From DUAL01 sp964452095 (GTDB taxonomy: Bacteria > Bacteroidota > Bacteroidia > Flavobacteriales > BACL11): a stretch of 32,651 nt of DNA. The stretch lies in contig CAYVKX010000009.1 in the NCBI GenBank assembly GCA_964452095.1, positions 1 to 32,651 on the forward strand, in the 5' to 3' direction. This document shows, one piece after another, positions 20,101-27,061 of the stretch. A program made the translations under genes and the position numbers. Each line of letters starts with the position of its first letter. The first letter of the stretch is position 1. The notes under the pieces were generated by a model. That model had not been told where the DNA came from, ran no database searches, and was given only the letters and a program-made list of their open reading frames with translations.

Positions 20101-21096
20101 TGCTGCCACTGGGATACTAGCACCATTATTTAGAGTAACAGAATAGGGCATTGTTCCGCCTAAAATATTTAAATTTAAATTTGCCGTACTATCTCCAAAA
20201 CATAAAGATGGATTAGCAATAGAAAAAGTTGGCATTAAATTTGGTGGTTGAGAAATATTAATAAATGCCTGTGCAGTACATCCTCCTACAGAATCTGTTA
20301 CTGTAACTCTATAATTATTTGCTGGGATGTTAATAAATGTAGCTGTATCAAAAGTAGTTTGTGTTCCAAAAAAATTCCAAGTTCCAAAAAATTCCCAATG
20401 TAAATCATAAGTGTACCAACCTCCTCCTCCTGTAGTTACTGCATAAAAAGATGCTAAATCACCAAAACACATTATTGTATCAAATAAATATGTGGTTACT
20501 CCTAAGCTACCTCCTGCGATATTAAAAGTTGATGCTGGACAATTAGTTGTGCTAACTCCATCATTATAACTTACTGTATAGGTTTGATTTCCAGCACACA
20601 AATTATTGGCTGTTGCTGGTAGTGCTTGTGAAGCTCCCCCATTTACACCAACCTGATAAGTATAGCCAGGAAACTGCTGATTAACATCTATTGTAGAAGT
20701 TCCATTACAATTTGTAGTATCACAAATAGTAGTAGAAAAATTATTAACTACAATTGGCTCAATTATTTCAAAAGTATCGGAAGTCATTGTATTAGGGCAT
20801 GAGCCAGAGAAAGGGTTTGTACCAGTAACTACATATAGTCCAGCCGCTAAAGTACTGACAGTTGTTAGCAGTGGTCCACTTCCATAGTTTTGTCCGTTGG
20901 TAATATTGTCCCAAGAATAATTTATATATGGGTTTTGGTCTAAACTAGCAAATCCATCTGCACCACCCGGGCAAGTTACTTGAGTAATATTTGCTGTATC
21001 CACAATGATATCACATTGTGCATTTGCATTATTTACACCTAAAACCCCTACAAAAAGGGCAAAACAAATTATAATAATATTTCTGTTCATAAGCAT
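14185..21096 (-). CDS. SprB-repeat surface adhesin with type B T9SS sorting domain
   Basis: This 2303-residue protein has a signal peptide (ending NNANAQ), about 25 SprB repeats to residue about 2040, a PKD/Ig-like stretch, and a gliding-motility C-terminal domain starting GISPNGDGYNDFW and going on through EVYNRWGSLLF and KWDGTHNG to PIGTYYYII. That domain (CHU_C, type B) is the signal for type IX secretion. Each repeat carries a V-S-C-x-G-x-x-D-G opening, a GGTPxYxYxW core, GTYTVxVTDANGC and a closing xxEP/TQP, usually with one Cys at each end. SprB of F. johnsoniae is a mobile adhesin of about 6500 residues; this is a shorter relative. Start alternatives are 21096 and 21090. It is co-oriented with the PorP/SprF gene. 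It is unusually rich in D-S/T-hydrophobic triplets. Confidence 0.95.
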   Translation of the reverse strand: MLMNRNIIIICFALFVGVLGVNNANAQCDIIVDTANITQVTCPGGADGFASLDQNPYINYSWDNITNGQNYGSGPLLTTVSTLAAGLYVVTGTNPFSGSCPNTMTSDTFEIIEPIVVNNFSTTICDTTNCNGTSTIDVNQQFPGYTYQVGVNGGASQALPATANNLCAGNQTYTVSYNDGVSTTNCPASTFNIAGGSLGVTTYLFDTIMCFGDLASFYAVTTGGGGWYTYDLHWEFFGTWNFFGTQTTFDTATFINIPANNYRVTVTDSVGGCTAQAFINISQPPNLMPTFSIANPSLCFGDSTANLNLNILGGTMPYSVTLNNGASIPVAANNIDFLNVPAGSYQVIITDANGCQKTRNLTVTSPPLLVPNSIISSNYNGQDISCFGESDGAILAQVMSGGTPGFQYAINGGAYVGNPFFPNLSSGTYAVNYMDTNGCTVSDTLTLQDPLDLSGTISVSSAISCNSVCDGQITFTVDGVLTGTPNYQYSLDGGAFQASNVFGGLCGDVNYSITVRDINNCTYIDSLFLTQPDSLDIYVSVISNYNGWGVSCNGTTDGTISVDSVNGGTPLYTYSIDNGPFGSSTFFTGLAGGMHTIVVQDASGCSQTMSINITEPNPYTIALTTNVNYNGFDVACNGDCNGSIHVTSTGGVPSYLYSLDGGASQASANFNNQCANNLLTVDATDANGCTAEDSIVLIEPPVLTLQMDSIMENCGAGDGQAIAIVGGGVSPYFYLWTDGQTTSTAINLSTGTYTVIVTDTNGCSVTDNVFVPGTNMILSTTSTDVGCNNGSDGTATVVVNGAFAPVLTYQWDDSNFQSTATATGLAAGTYIVQVTDGNGCTTSDTVDVLQPNVVSLELDSANSLFMVPCFGDSLGVASVSATGGTGQGTYWFYIDAANPQNDSTFYGLPAGSYLIFVIDANNCTDSVAVQITQPAEITFSLTSTDVLCNGGATGTAEVATISGGTPPYIYNWNNGATTDSIGGLLIGNYWLVVSDTSGCNTIADTITINEPTILQTIVSSTSSMCGGTVANGTAGVVASGGTPNYSYLWNTGATTSNINLLVAGTYTVIITDANGCNAYDTVVVQQGPQPILSVAVQDVSCFGANDGIITPTATAGTSPYQFSINGGSTWQNSGVQYGPSGQASYFVTVRDDNGCVTSDSVFVLEPLLLVVDSFTINQVSCYGGSDGSLIVNHSGGTSAFTYSWSDGQTTNPATNLSIGTYTVIITDANGCDTTASVTMTEPDSLYITSITSTDVLCNGGNDGTATVTATGGVIPYSYQWSNGAITQTAMASAGNLTVDVTDSNGCIVSGNITVNEPAALVVSFTMDSVFCFGFSDGSATAFVSGGIPSYNYLWDNGDNTNFADSLDAGHHLVTITDFNNCVLIDSVEVLQPASSVTIDSLIVAQISCKDASNGSIVVLATGGIPPYTYSKDGGNTYQTAIGFIGLSPATYNIMVKDNKGCTASVLQTITEPDSLLIDSIDFQHVSCFGYNNGYISDIHVSGGTQPWMYSVNGSTPQQYPVFNSSINPGVMGGPGTYTVEVFDDHNCVVADIIIIEEPQPLNTNITTSDYNGYEIKCNSDSTGWISVNVNGGVAPFLKTWINAQGDTIQSSFSSTVNNLNAGLYSLIVLDVNGCARQQYITMAQPTPIQHTMVTTHVTCDGWSNGSITDSVFGGVPGYTYLWNTGDTTYSLNNLPIGTYNITATDENNCTTPAIAVVNDDDKLVANVANVQNVSCWGYCDGYIEVTTSGGIPFYDSFGNEIYTNLWDDPLSQIDSTAIGLCADSNTLSTMYTITITDAIGCVVTDSAAITQPAEVEVDANITNEVSCYAGNDGSIQASTTGGIPSYTYLWNNQQTGNTINNLVTGSYVVVATDANGCMDTTEIFLAEPDILSVDIDPILDVTHVSCFGFNDGTITANPIGGTPITPSLTYNYLWSDGQNTKTATGLSPGLYYVDVTDANGCTVTSSSVLITQPSSELIVTADSTDETCVMNDGTAIANVFGGTPTYSYSWSNGQTTPTIANLLPGTYTVDVTDANGCTLSASTYVNAFDAIFLPNFTSQFSYTICLGDNITISVVDNPDFTYSWSSGQITPTITVKPDAPRTDYILTVVDVNCPTSSFDVTATIWTTQLPIVPYGIANGETYSYPLDVPIKVDDDVEIGSSYSYPIYEWTDKENVSIANSKSTYVSPEVTSTYYIMVEDANGCQGFDSIRVVVGVYVFDGISPNGDGYNDFWEIEDIDRYPDAVIEVYNRWGSLLFSAKGDTYNSNKWDGTHNGEMLPIGTYYYIINLNNDSEPQSGPITIVR
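14960..21020 (-). repeat. About 25 tandem SprB repeats (protein level)
   Basis: Units of about 70-90 residues recur with a conserved first Cys, DG, GG-x-P, aromatic core, DANGC and terminal E/Q-P. Some begin with an extra NYNG(Y/W)-x-(V/I)-x-C segment (units 5, 7, 8 and 20 by my count). Units are strongly diverged, with little DNA identity, so the array is old and stable compared with the FnIII cassettes of the neighbouring giant gene. Confidence 0.9.
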
Positions 21097-21202
21097 GATT
21101 TATTCCTTTATTAAAGTTTTGCAAGATACAAATAAATTGAATATTTGATAAAATTGGTTTTAGAATATTTTTTATCTAAATTTTTAATAACTTTCTTTTG
21201 AT

Positions 21203-21210
21203 TACTTTTG
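21203..21210 (+). promoter_or_regulatory. -7 promoter element (TACTTTTG) of the glycan gene cluster
   Basis: An exact TAnnTTTG match lies 39 bases before the ATG at 21250. It covers the TTG at 21208 that would otherwise serve as an upstream start, so that start is excluded. No clear -33 TTG is seen. The element sits in the short divergent region shared with the SprB-like gene. Confidence 0.6.
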
Positions 21211-21249
21211 CTCAAAATTTTATCAAAAATTAGCCTTTTTTTTACAAAG

Positions 21250-22362
21250 ATGAATAGGATGAAAATTGCGTTTATAGGATCAAGAGGAATTCCAACATTG
21301 CATGGTGGTTTTGAAACTTTTGTAGAAGAACTTACTAAAAAATTAAAGAAAAAAACAGATTTTGAGATTGTTGTAGTAGGTGATATAGAGCAAAAAAGAC
21401 AAACAAAAAACATCTCCTGTTTTAATGGAATTAGCATATTATATTCTAAATATTCCAAACAAAAACAACCCTTTAAGTTTTACTTAGATTCTTTGTTGAA
21501 AGTATGGAAAGCAGATATTATTTATAGCTGTGGGGTTGGAAATGCTTTCTTTCTTTTGTTGCCACTTTTGTTTGGTAAAAAATACATCACCAACCCTGAT
21601 GGAATTGGGTGGAAACGCTTGAAATGGTCGAATAATGGGAAAAAAATATTAAAATTTATGTTCTTTCTTTCCGCAAAATTTAGCCCTTATATTCTTGCTG
21701 ACTCTATTGGAATAGAAAATGTTTTTAGAGAAAAGTTTAAAAGAAAAAGAAGAATAGAAACCATTGAATATGGGGCATATCCTAATAAAACCGTTGGGCA
21801 AAAATCAGATAAAATTGTTGAAGTTTTGAAAAAGTACAAGCTCAATTCTAATCAGTATCATCTTATTGTAAGCCGATTGGAGCCCGAAAATAATATCCAA
21901 ATGATTATTGATGGTTACCAATCTCAAAACGCAAAATACCCATTAATCATTATTGGCAATTTGCAAAAAACTGCTTTTGTGAAAGCAATTACAAAACAAT
22001 CTCATCCTAAAATTATATTCTTGGGAGGGGTATATGATAAGTATGAGTTAGAGGTGATACGATCCAATGCCCTTTCTTATTTTCACGGACATGCTGTTGG
22101 AGGCACTAATCCGTCATTACTTGAGGCAATGGCTTCTAAAAATTTATGTATTTGTCATGATAATGAATTTAATAGAGGTGTATTAAAAGAAAATGGGTTG
22201 TACTTTAGCACATCAAAAAATATTACGAAAATCATCAAGCAAATAGAAACAACTGATTTTAAAGAAAAACAAGAAGGAGCATATAATAGTATTTTGAATT
22301 ATTATAATTGGGAAAATATTACCGATAGATATATTAAGTACTTTAAAAAAATAAATAAATAA
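21250..22362 (+). CDS. DUF1972-type GT4 glycosyltransferase
   Basis: A GT-B glycosyltransferase of 370 residues. The N-terminus KIAFIGSRGIPTLHGGFETFVEEL is the signature of the DUF1972 group, which includes rhamnosyltransferases of O-antigen and exopolysaccharide clusters. The C-terminal half has LIVSRLEPENN and the donor-site stretch HGHAVGGTNPSLLEAMA with the E-x7-E-like acid. The donor and acceptor sugars cannot be read from the sequence. The ATG at 21250 (MNRMKIAF) is chosen; 21259 is also possible, while the upstream TTG lies inside the promoter. It is the first gene of a five-gene run and its TAA overlaps the next ATG by one base. Confidence 0.92.
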   Translation: MNRMKIAFIGSRGIPTLHGGFETFVEELTKKLKKKTDFEIVVVGDIEQKRQTKNISCFNGISILYSKYSKQKQPFKFYLDSLLKVWKADIIYSCGVGNAFFLLLPLLFGKKYITNPDGIGWKRLKWSNNGKKILKFMFFLSAKFSPYILADSIGIENVFREKFKRKRRIETIEYGAYPNKTVGQKSDKIVEVLKKYKLNSNQYHLIVSRLEPENNIQMIIDGYQSQNAKYPLIIIGNLQKTAFVKAITKQSHPKIIFLGGVYDKYELEVIRSNALSYFHGHAVGGTNPSLLEAMASKNLCICHDNEFNRGVLKENGLYFSTSKNITKIIKQIETTDFKEKQEGAYNSILNYYNWENITDRYIKYFKKINK

Positions 22363-23246
22363 TGTTACCGAATTTTTTAATAATTGGTGCAGCAAAATGC
22401 GGATCAACTGCACTGTATTATTATTTAAAACAGCATCCTGAAATATCTTTTCCTACACTAAAAGAGCCAAAGTTTTTTAGTTCATCTGAACAAAAATTTC
22501 CTCATCTAGGAGTTGGCGATCAATCAGTGGATAAATTTACAATAAAATCATTTGAAGAGTACGAGAAATTATTTCAAAATATTAAGAACAAAAAGGTAGG
22601 GGAAGCTAGTGCAGATACTGTTTATTTTCACAAACAAAGCATCCCACTTATCAAAGAAAAATTGGGGGATGTTCCTGTTATTATTGTAATTAGAAACCCG
22701 ACTAAAAGAGCTTTTTCAGCATATATGTATTTAAAAAGAGATAGTAGAGAAACGCTTTCGTTTAAAGATGGCTTAAATAAAGAGGAAAATAGATTATTGG
22801 ATAATTACGACTTTATTTGGGCATACAAAAAATGTGGATTATACAGCAAGCAACTTAAAGCATTTTTAGATAATTTTACAAATGTAAAAATTGTTTTACA
22901 GGAAGATTTACAACACAATACTCATAAAGTATTAAAAGATGTATTTCGCTTTTTAGATGTAGATGAGAATTTTAAAATAAATAGTAGTTTAAGGCATAAT
23001 GAATCTGGTATCCCAACTAATTTTTTAGTCCGTTTTTTACTCAGCAGAAACAATATCATTTCTACTTTTATAAGGGAGTTAATGAAGTTGATTATTCCCC
23101 GATTTTTACTAGAAAAAGTGGCAAGTAAGTCCTTAGCAAAAGAAAAAATGAGTGAGGAAGATGAAGCTTATTTAAGGTTGTATTTTCAGGAGGACATCTC
23201 CAAATTAGAAACGCTTATAGAAAAGGACTTATCCGAGTGGAAATAA
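22362..23246 (+). CDS. Sulfotransferase (PAPS-dependent)
   Basis: This 294-residue protein carries the two PAPS-binding motifs of the sulfotransferase superfamily: the 5'-phosphosulfate loop IGAAKCGSTALYYYL near the N-terminus (K12) and the 3'-phosphate motif VIVIRNPTKRAFSAYMYLKR (R111, S119). KEPKFF near residue 34 is also typical of carbohydrate sulfotransferases of the heparan-sulfate type. It should move sulfate from PAPS to a sugar hydroxyl or amine. Between a glycosyltransferase and an ATP-grasp gene, the likely substrate is the glycan made by this cluster. It overlaps the upstream stop by one base and has a one-base gap to the next start. No PAPS synthesis gene is in the window. Confidence 0.92.
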   Translation: MLPNFLIIGAAKCGSTALYYYLKQHPEISFPTLKEPKFFSSSEQKFPHLGVGDQSVDKFTIKSFEEYEKLFQNIKNKKVGEASADTVYFHKQSIPLIKEKLGDVPVIIVIRNPTKRAFSAYMYLKRDSRETLSFKDGLNKEENRLLDNYDFIWAYKKCGLYSKQLKAFLDNFTNVKIVLQEDLQHNTHKVLKDVFRFLDVDENFKINSSLRHNESGIPTNFLVRFLLSRNNIISTFIRELMKLIIPRFLLEKVASKSLAKEKMSEEDEAYLRLYFQEDISKLETLIEKDLSEWK

Positions 23247-23247
23247 A

Positions 23248-24375
23248 ATGAAGATTCTTATAACAGATATTTTTTTACGAAAAACATTTGATGTTGTAAA
23301 TATTCTCTTGCAGCATTATAAAAAAGAAGATTTGCTTTTTCTTACTGATAACTTAAGTCTTTTTACAAAATTAAAGTGCCAGCTTTTCTATAACTCAAAT
23401 AATTTTTTCCTTTTAAGAAAAGATGATAATTTTAATGCCGATTTAAGTAGAATTGCAGCTAATTTTGAAGATGAAAAATTGATATTTCCGCCTATTGAAG
23501 AGGATACAATTATTGCATTTTACAACTATTTAAACTGTGAAAAAAATAATAAAAACATAAAATATTTACTGCCAGAGAAAAATAATTTTGTCTTGTCCAG
23601 AAACAAAGAATTGTTGAATTTATTTTGTGAAAAAAATGAAATTCCTTGCCCTAAATTAATAAGTAAAACTAACTTTAATAACAATAATTTTAAGTTTCCA
23701 ATAATTGTAAAACCAAAAGAAGGCTCTGGTTCAAAAGGAATAATTTATATTGATAATAAGCAACAATTATATAGTTATTCCATTGATTTTAACAAGAGCT
23801 TAGTACAAGAAAGATTGCCAAACCCAAAAAATGTGGAGGGAGGGTTTTATCTTTGTGAAAATGGAAAAATTCTATCTTTTTATTCTCATAAAAGAATCAG
23901 AACTTACCCTGAAAAAGGTGGAGTAACTGTTTTTTCTGAAGCAACAAATAATGAGAAAATAAAATTGGCTGGAGAAAAAGTAATTAAGCAACTTAACTGG
24001 AATGGACTGTTGATGATTGAATTTATTTATGATGAAAGAGATGAAAAATATAAGCTTATTGAAATAAACCCAAGAATGTGGGGTAGCATTTTATTATCTG
24101 AAAAATGTGGGGCAAATTTTATTCAAAATTATATTGAACTAACTAAAGGTAATCCTTTAAAAAATTATTATTTTTCAAAATCCTACATAAGGTGGATTTT
24201 CCCTTATGATGTGCTTTATTTTTTCAAAAACACATCTAACCCTTTGCAGTTTTTCAAAAAAGATAAAGATACTTGCTATATTAATTTTTCCTACACTTGC
24301 TTTACTAAATCATTAGCATTTTTGCTTCTTAGTTATTTTAATTTTTCGAAAATCTTACAACTATTTAAAAAATGA
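23248..24375 (+). CDS. ATP-grasp ligase
   Basis: This 375-residue protein has a short N-terminal Rossmann-like part and an ATP-grasp core: FPIIVKPKEGSGSKGI (the lysine and glycine loop), SLVQERLP, then LLMIEFIYDE...KLIEINPRMWGS with the metal-binding E-x-N-P-R. This is the CarB/D-Ala-ligase-like architecture used to join a carboxylate to an amine or thiol, or to make carbamoyl groups. The substrate is unknown; in a glycan cluster it might attach an amino acid or similar group to a sugar or donor. A Lys/Phe-rich tail of about 60 residues follows the core. The stop overlaps the next gene by four bases (ATGA). Confidence 0.88.
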   Translation: MKILITDIFLRKTFDVVNILLQHYKKEDLLFLTDNLSLFTKLKCQLFYNSNNFFLLRKDDNFNADLSRIAANFEDEKLIFPPIEEDTIIAFYNYLNCEKNNKNIKYLLPEKNNFVLSRNKELLNLFCEKNEIPCPKLISKTNFNNNNFKFPIIVKPKEGSGSKGIIYIDNKQQLYSYSIDFNKSLVQERLPNPKNVEGGFYLCENGKILSFYSHKRIRTYPEKGGVTVFSEATNNEKIKLAGEKVIKQLNWNGLLMIEFIYDERDEKYKLIEINPRMWGSILLSEKCGANFIQNYIELTKGNPLKNYYFSKSYIRWIFPYDVLYFFKNTSNPLQFFKKDKDTCYINFSYTCFTKSLAFLLLSYFNFSKILQLFKK

Positions 24376-24986
24376 AAGAAAAACAAATTATAGTTTTCGA
24401 TTTTGACAAAACACTTACAAAAAAGGATACACTTTTAGGATTTTTTGTTTTTGCAGGCAATAAAAATTTCTTCTTTTATATCAAGTTAATGTATTATGTA
24501 TTGTGTATGATTTTATGTAAAATTAAAGTCATCTCAAATACAAAATTGAAGGATATTGGTATAATGCTCTTTTTAAGTAATCTAAATGAAAATGAACTCA
24601 AAAATAAATTCAACTCATATCATAAGAAAATTGATTTTAACGACTTATTTGCTAACTTAAATTTTGATTCGAAAAATAACTATATTATAATTAGTGCCTC
24701 TTTTCAAGATTATATCCATCCTATTTTTCCTAATTTTGTTCAGGTTTTTGGCTCAACAATAAAGTATGTAAATAGAAAGCCAAAAAAAACTTTATTCAAC
24801 TGTTATAAAGAAAATAAAGTTACAGCTCTAAATAACAATAATATAACTAAAATTGATGTGTTTTATACCGATAGCTTCTCTGACTTTTCTCTAGCTAAAT
24901 TGGCGAAAGAAATTATTATTGTTAAAAACAATAACTTAATAAAATGTACTACAATTGATGAATTTAAAACCCATTTCAAACAATGA
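24372..24986 (+). CDS. HAD-IB family phosphatase
   Basis: A 204-residue haloacid dehalogenase-type protein. Motif I is FDFDKTLT (nucleophile D10, acid D12), motif II is SAS (S108-S110), a lysine-rich motif III (about K138) and motif IV is DSFSD (D167, D171). The helical cap between motif I and II is rich in Phe, Tyr and Cys and might contact the membrane. HAD-IB proteins are mostly phosphoserine-phosphatase-like; here a phosphorylated sugar or donor intermediate is a reasonable guess. It overlaps both its neighbours by four bases, which indicates translational coupling with the ATP-grasp and deacetylase genes. Confidence 0.9.
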   Translation: MKEKQIIVFDFDKTLTKKDTLLGFFVFAGNKNFFFYIKLMYYVLCMILCKIKVISNTKLKDIGIMLFLSNLNENELKNKFNSYHKKIDFNDLFANLNFDSKNNYIIISASFQDYIHPIFPNFVQVFGSTIKYVNRKPKKTLFNCYKENKVTALNNNNITKIDVFYTDSFSDFSLAKLAKEIIIVKNNNLIKCTTIDEFKTHFKQ

Positions 24987-25852
24987 AAATACTAACTTTT
25001 GACATAGAAGATTGGTTCCATATTTTACACAATTATCCGGATGATATTTTAGATAAATGGAGTAACTATGAAGTGAGGATTCATAATGGGATAGATAGAA
25101 TTTTTGAGGTTTTATTAGAAAATAATATAAAAGCTACATTCTTTTGTTTGGGTTATATTGCCAAAAAACATCCTGAAATAATTAAAAAAATTCATGACTA
25201 TGGCTTTGAAATTGCAGCACATTCTGATATGCATAAAGTAGTTTATACCCAAACAAAAAAAGAATTCAAAAACGATTTGGAAATTTGTATGAAAAGAATA
25301 GAAGACATAACAGGAAAAAAAGTGATTTCTTATCGTGCCCCTGGCTTTTCTTTAAAAACAAAAAATGTTTGGATATTTGATGTGCTTAACGAACTTGGTA
25401 TAGAGTATGATGCCTCTATTTTTCCTGCAATTCGTGAAGATGGAGGGTTTATAAATTATAAAGCAAACGGACCATCAATTATCAAATACAATGGGAACGC
25501 TATTAAAGAGTTCCCTATGAGTACAAATGAATTTTTAGGAAGGCGTTTTACAGTAAGTGGAGGCGGTTATTTTCGCTTTTTTCCATACCGTCTTATTCGT
25601 AAATTAGTAGCAGAATCCAATTATACAATGACCTATTTTCATCCAAGAGATTTTGACCCAAAACAGCCAATGTTAGATGGGCTTTCGTTAAAAAGAAAGT
25701 TTAAATCCTATTATAATTTGAGCACTTCTTATACTAAATTGAGACAATTAGTGTATGATTTTGATTTTATTGATATGCAAACGGCTGCAAGCCAAATTGA
25801 TTGGGAAAAAGTACCAGTAGTAAATATTGATAAAAATGGGCATTGTTTTTAA
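24983..25852 (+). CDS. Polysaccharide deacetylase, PEP-CTERM/XrtA-like type
   Basis: This 289-residue protein has the NodB fold in the form seen in exosortase/EPS loci: TFDIEDWFH (D7, E9, D10), HSDMH (H80, H84), YRAPGFS (R118) and, near the end, YFHPRDFDP, typical of the C-terminal DUF3473 part. The FDIEDW motif replaces the TFDDGP of the deacetylase at 11557, so the two belong to different subfamilies. It should deacetylate a polymer made by the upstream genes. The ATG overlaps the HAD stop (ATGA), and its stop overlaps the convergent hemW stop by four bases. It closes the five-gene run; no terminator hairpin is seen. Confidence 0.92.
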   Translation: MKILTFDIEDWFHILHNYPDDILDKWSNYEVRIHNGIDRIFEVLLENNIKATFFCLGYIAKKHPEIIKKIHDYGFEIAAHSDMHKVVYTQTKKEFKNDLEICMKRIEDITGKKVISYRAPGFSLKTKNVWIFDVLNELGIEYDASIFPAIREDGGFINYKANGPSIIKYNGNAIKEFPMSTNEFLGRRFTVSGGGYFRFFPYRLIRKLVAESNYTMTYFHPRDFDPKQPMLDGLSLKRKFKSYYNLSTSYTKLRQLVYDFDFIDMQTAASQIDWEKVPVVNIDKNGHCF

Positions 25853-26976
25853 ACCTCAAACAAATCAGCACTAATAGCATCTGCCATTAATTTTCCTTTT
25901 TCAGTAAGATACAGAGTATTTCGTTTTCTTGTTAAATCTGTTGTTTTTATCCATTTTTCTGCACTTTTTTGTAGATTTTTGTAGATTTTTGTGCAAAATT
26001 TGTTTTTTACAACTCCTAGATCCACTCCCCAAATAGTACGCAAAGTAGTGAAAATATACTCATTATAATTTTGTTTTGAAGTGAGCATTTCCAATTCAAA
26101 ATAATCTTCTGCTTTATTTAATTTATCGATATATATTTTGTTGGAAGAAAAATTCCATCTTCTGCTTTCTCCATTATAAGAATGGGCAGATGGCCCAATT
26201 CCCAAGTACCAATTTCTTTTCCAATACTTTATGTTGTGTTTGGAGAAACATCCTTCTTTCCCAAAATTAGAAATCTCATACTGAATAAAGCTATGCTTTT
26301 TTAGTTTTTCTTGTAAAAACTGGAAATGAGAAATTGCTAAATCCTCATTTGTTTTTGGTAAAATATTCTTTTTTATTTGGTGATGCAAAAGCGTTTTGTT
26401 TTCTATTGTCAGGCAATATGCCGATAAATGAGGAAGATCTAACTCCAAAAAAATATTTATATTTTTTTTCCAATCATTTAGAGTTTGCTTTGGCAATCCA
26501 TAAATCAAATCAATAGTAATATTTTCAAAACCAACTTTTTTGGCATCTTTTATCGATTGAATGGCTTTTTCACAAGAGTGCCCTCTATTTAATAATTTTA
26601 ATTCTTTATCATTAAAAGACTGTATACCAATACTCAATCTGTTTACCCCCATTTTTTTATACTCCAAAAGTTTCTCCTCCGATAAATCATCAGGATTACA
26701 CTCCAAAGTTATTTCTGCACTTCTTGAAACACTAAAATTCTCATCTATTGTTTTTAATAATTCTATCATATCAGTTTCTAGTAAAATAGATGGCGTTCCT
26801 CCTCCAAAATAAATAGTATCAATTATTTGCTCTTGCAAATACATTTTCCGAAATTTAATTTCTTTTTTGATGGAATTCAATAGTTCTTTTTTATCTTTTT
26901 GTGAAATTTTGAAATAAAAATTGCAATAAGAACATTGCTGCTTACAGTAGGGAATATGTATATAAATAGCCGACAA
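25849..26976 (-). CDS. hemW: Radical SAM heme chaperone HemW
   Basis: This 375-residue radical SAM protein opens SAIYIHIPYCKQQCSYCNF with the cluster-binding CxxxCxxC (C11, C15, C18) followed by N-F, not the CGC of true HemN. It then has GGGTPS (58-63), the NPDD and GVNRLSIGIQSF motifs, IDLIYGLPKQT and a C-terminal LTEKGKLMADAISADLF region. This is the HemW pattern; HemW binds heme and passes it to apo-proteins, and is often misnamed coproporphyrinogen oxidase. The start is a TTG at 26976: a stop lies in frame a few codons upstream, and the first downstream ATG would lose the cysteines. It is back to back with the heme uptake genes. Confidence 0.92.
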   Translation of the reverse strand: MSAIYIHIPYCKQQCSYCNFYFKISQKDKKELLNSIKKEIKFRKMYLQEQIIDTIYFGGGTPSILLETDMIELLKTIDENFSVSRSAEITLECNPDDLSEEKLLEYKKMGVNRLSIGIQSFNDKELKLLNRGHSCEKAIQSIKDAKKVGFENITIDLIYGLPKQTLNDWKKNINIFLELDLPHLSAYCLTIENKTLLHHQIKKNILPKTNEDLAISHFQFLQEKLKKHSFIQYEISNFGKEGCFSKHNIKYWKRNWYLGIGPSAHSYNGESRRWNFSSNKIYIDKLNKAEDYFELEMLTSKQNYNEYIFTTLRTIWGVDLGVVKNKFCTKIYKNLQKSAEKWIKTTDLTRKRNTLYLTEKGKLMADAISADLFEV

Positions 26977-26996
26977 ATTATTTTTTTATAAATGTT

Positions 26997-27025
26997 TGGC
27001 GAATATAAAAAACTATTTACTTTTG
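26997..27025 (+). promoter_or_regulatory. Promoter of the heme uptake genes (TTG-N18-TACTTTTG)
   Basis: TTG at 26997-26999 and TACTTTTG at 27018-27025 match the Bacteroidota -33/-7 pattern with an 18-base spacer. The ATG at 27062 lies 36 bases after it. An apparent upstream start at 26996 is excluded since it precedes the promoter. No obvious Fur-like palindrome was recognised. Confidence 0.78.
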
Positions 27026-27061
27026 TCGCAATTAATAATCAGTCTAAATAAAAATAAAGAA

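Noticed and set aside
26996..27061. N-terminal extension of the porin starting at TTG
   Set aside because: It would begin before the promoter and would bury the signal peptide.
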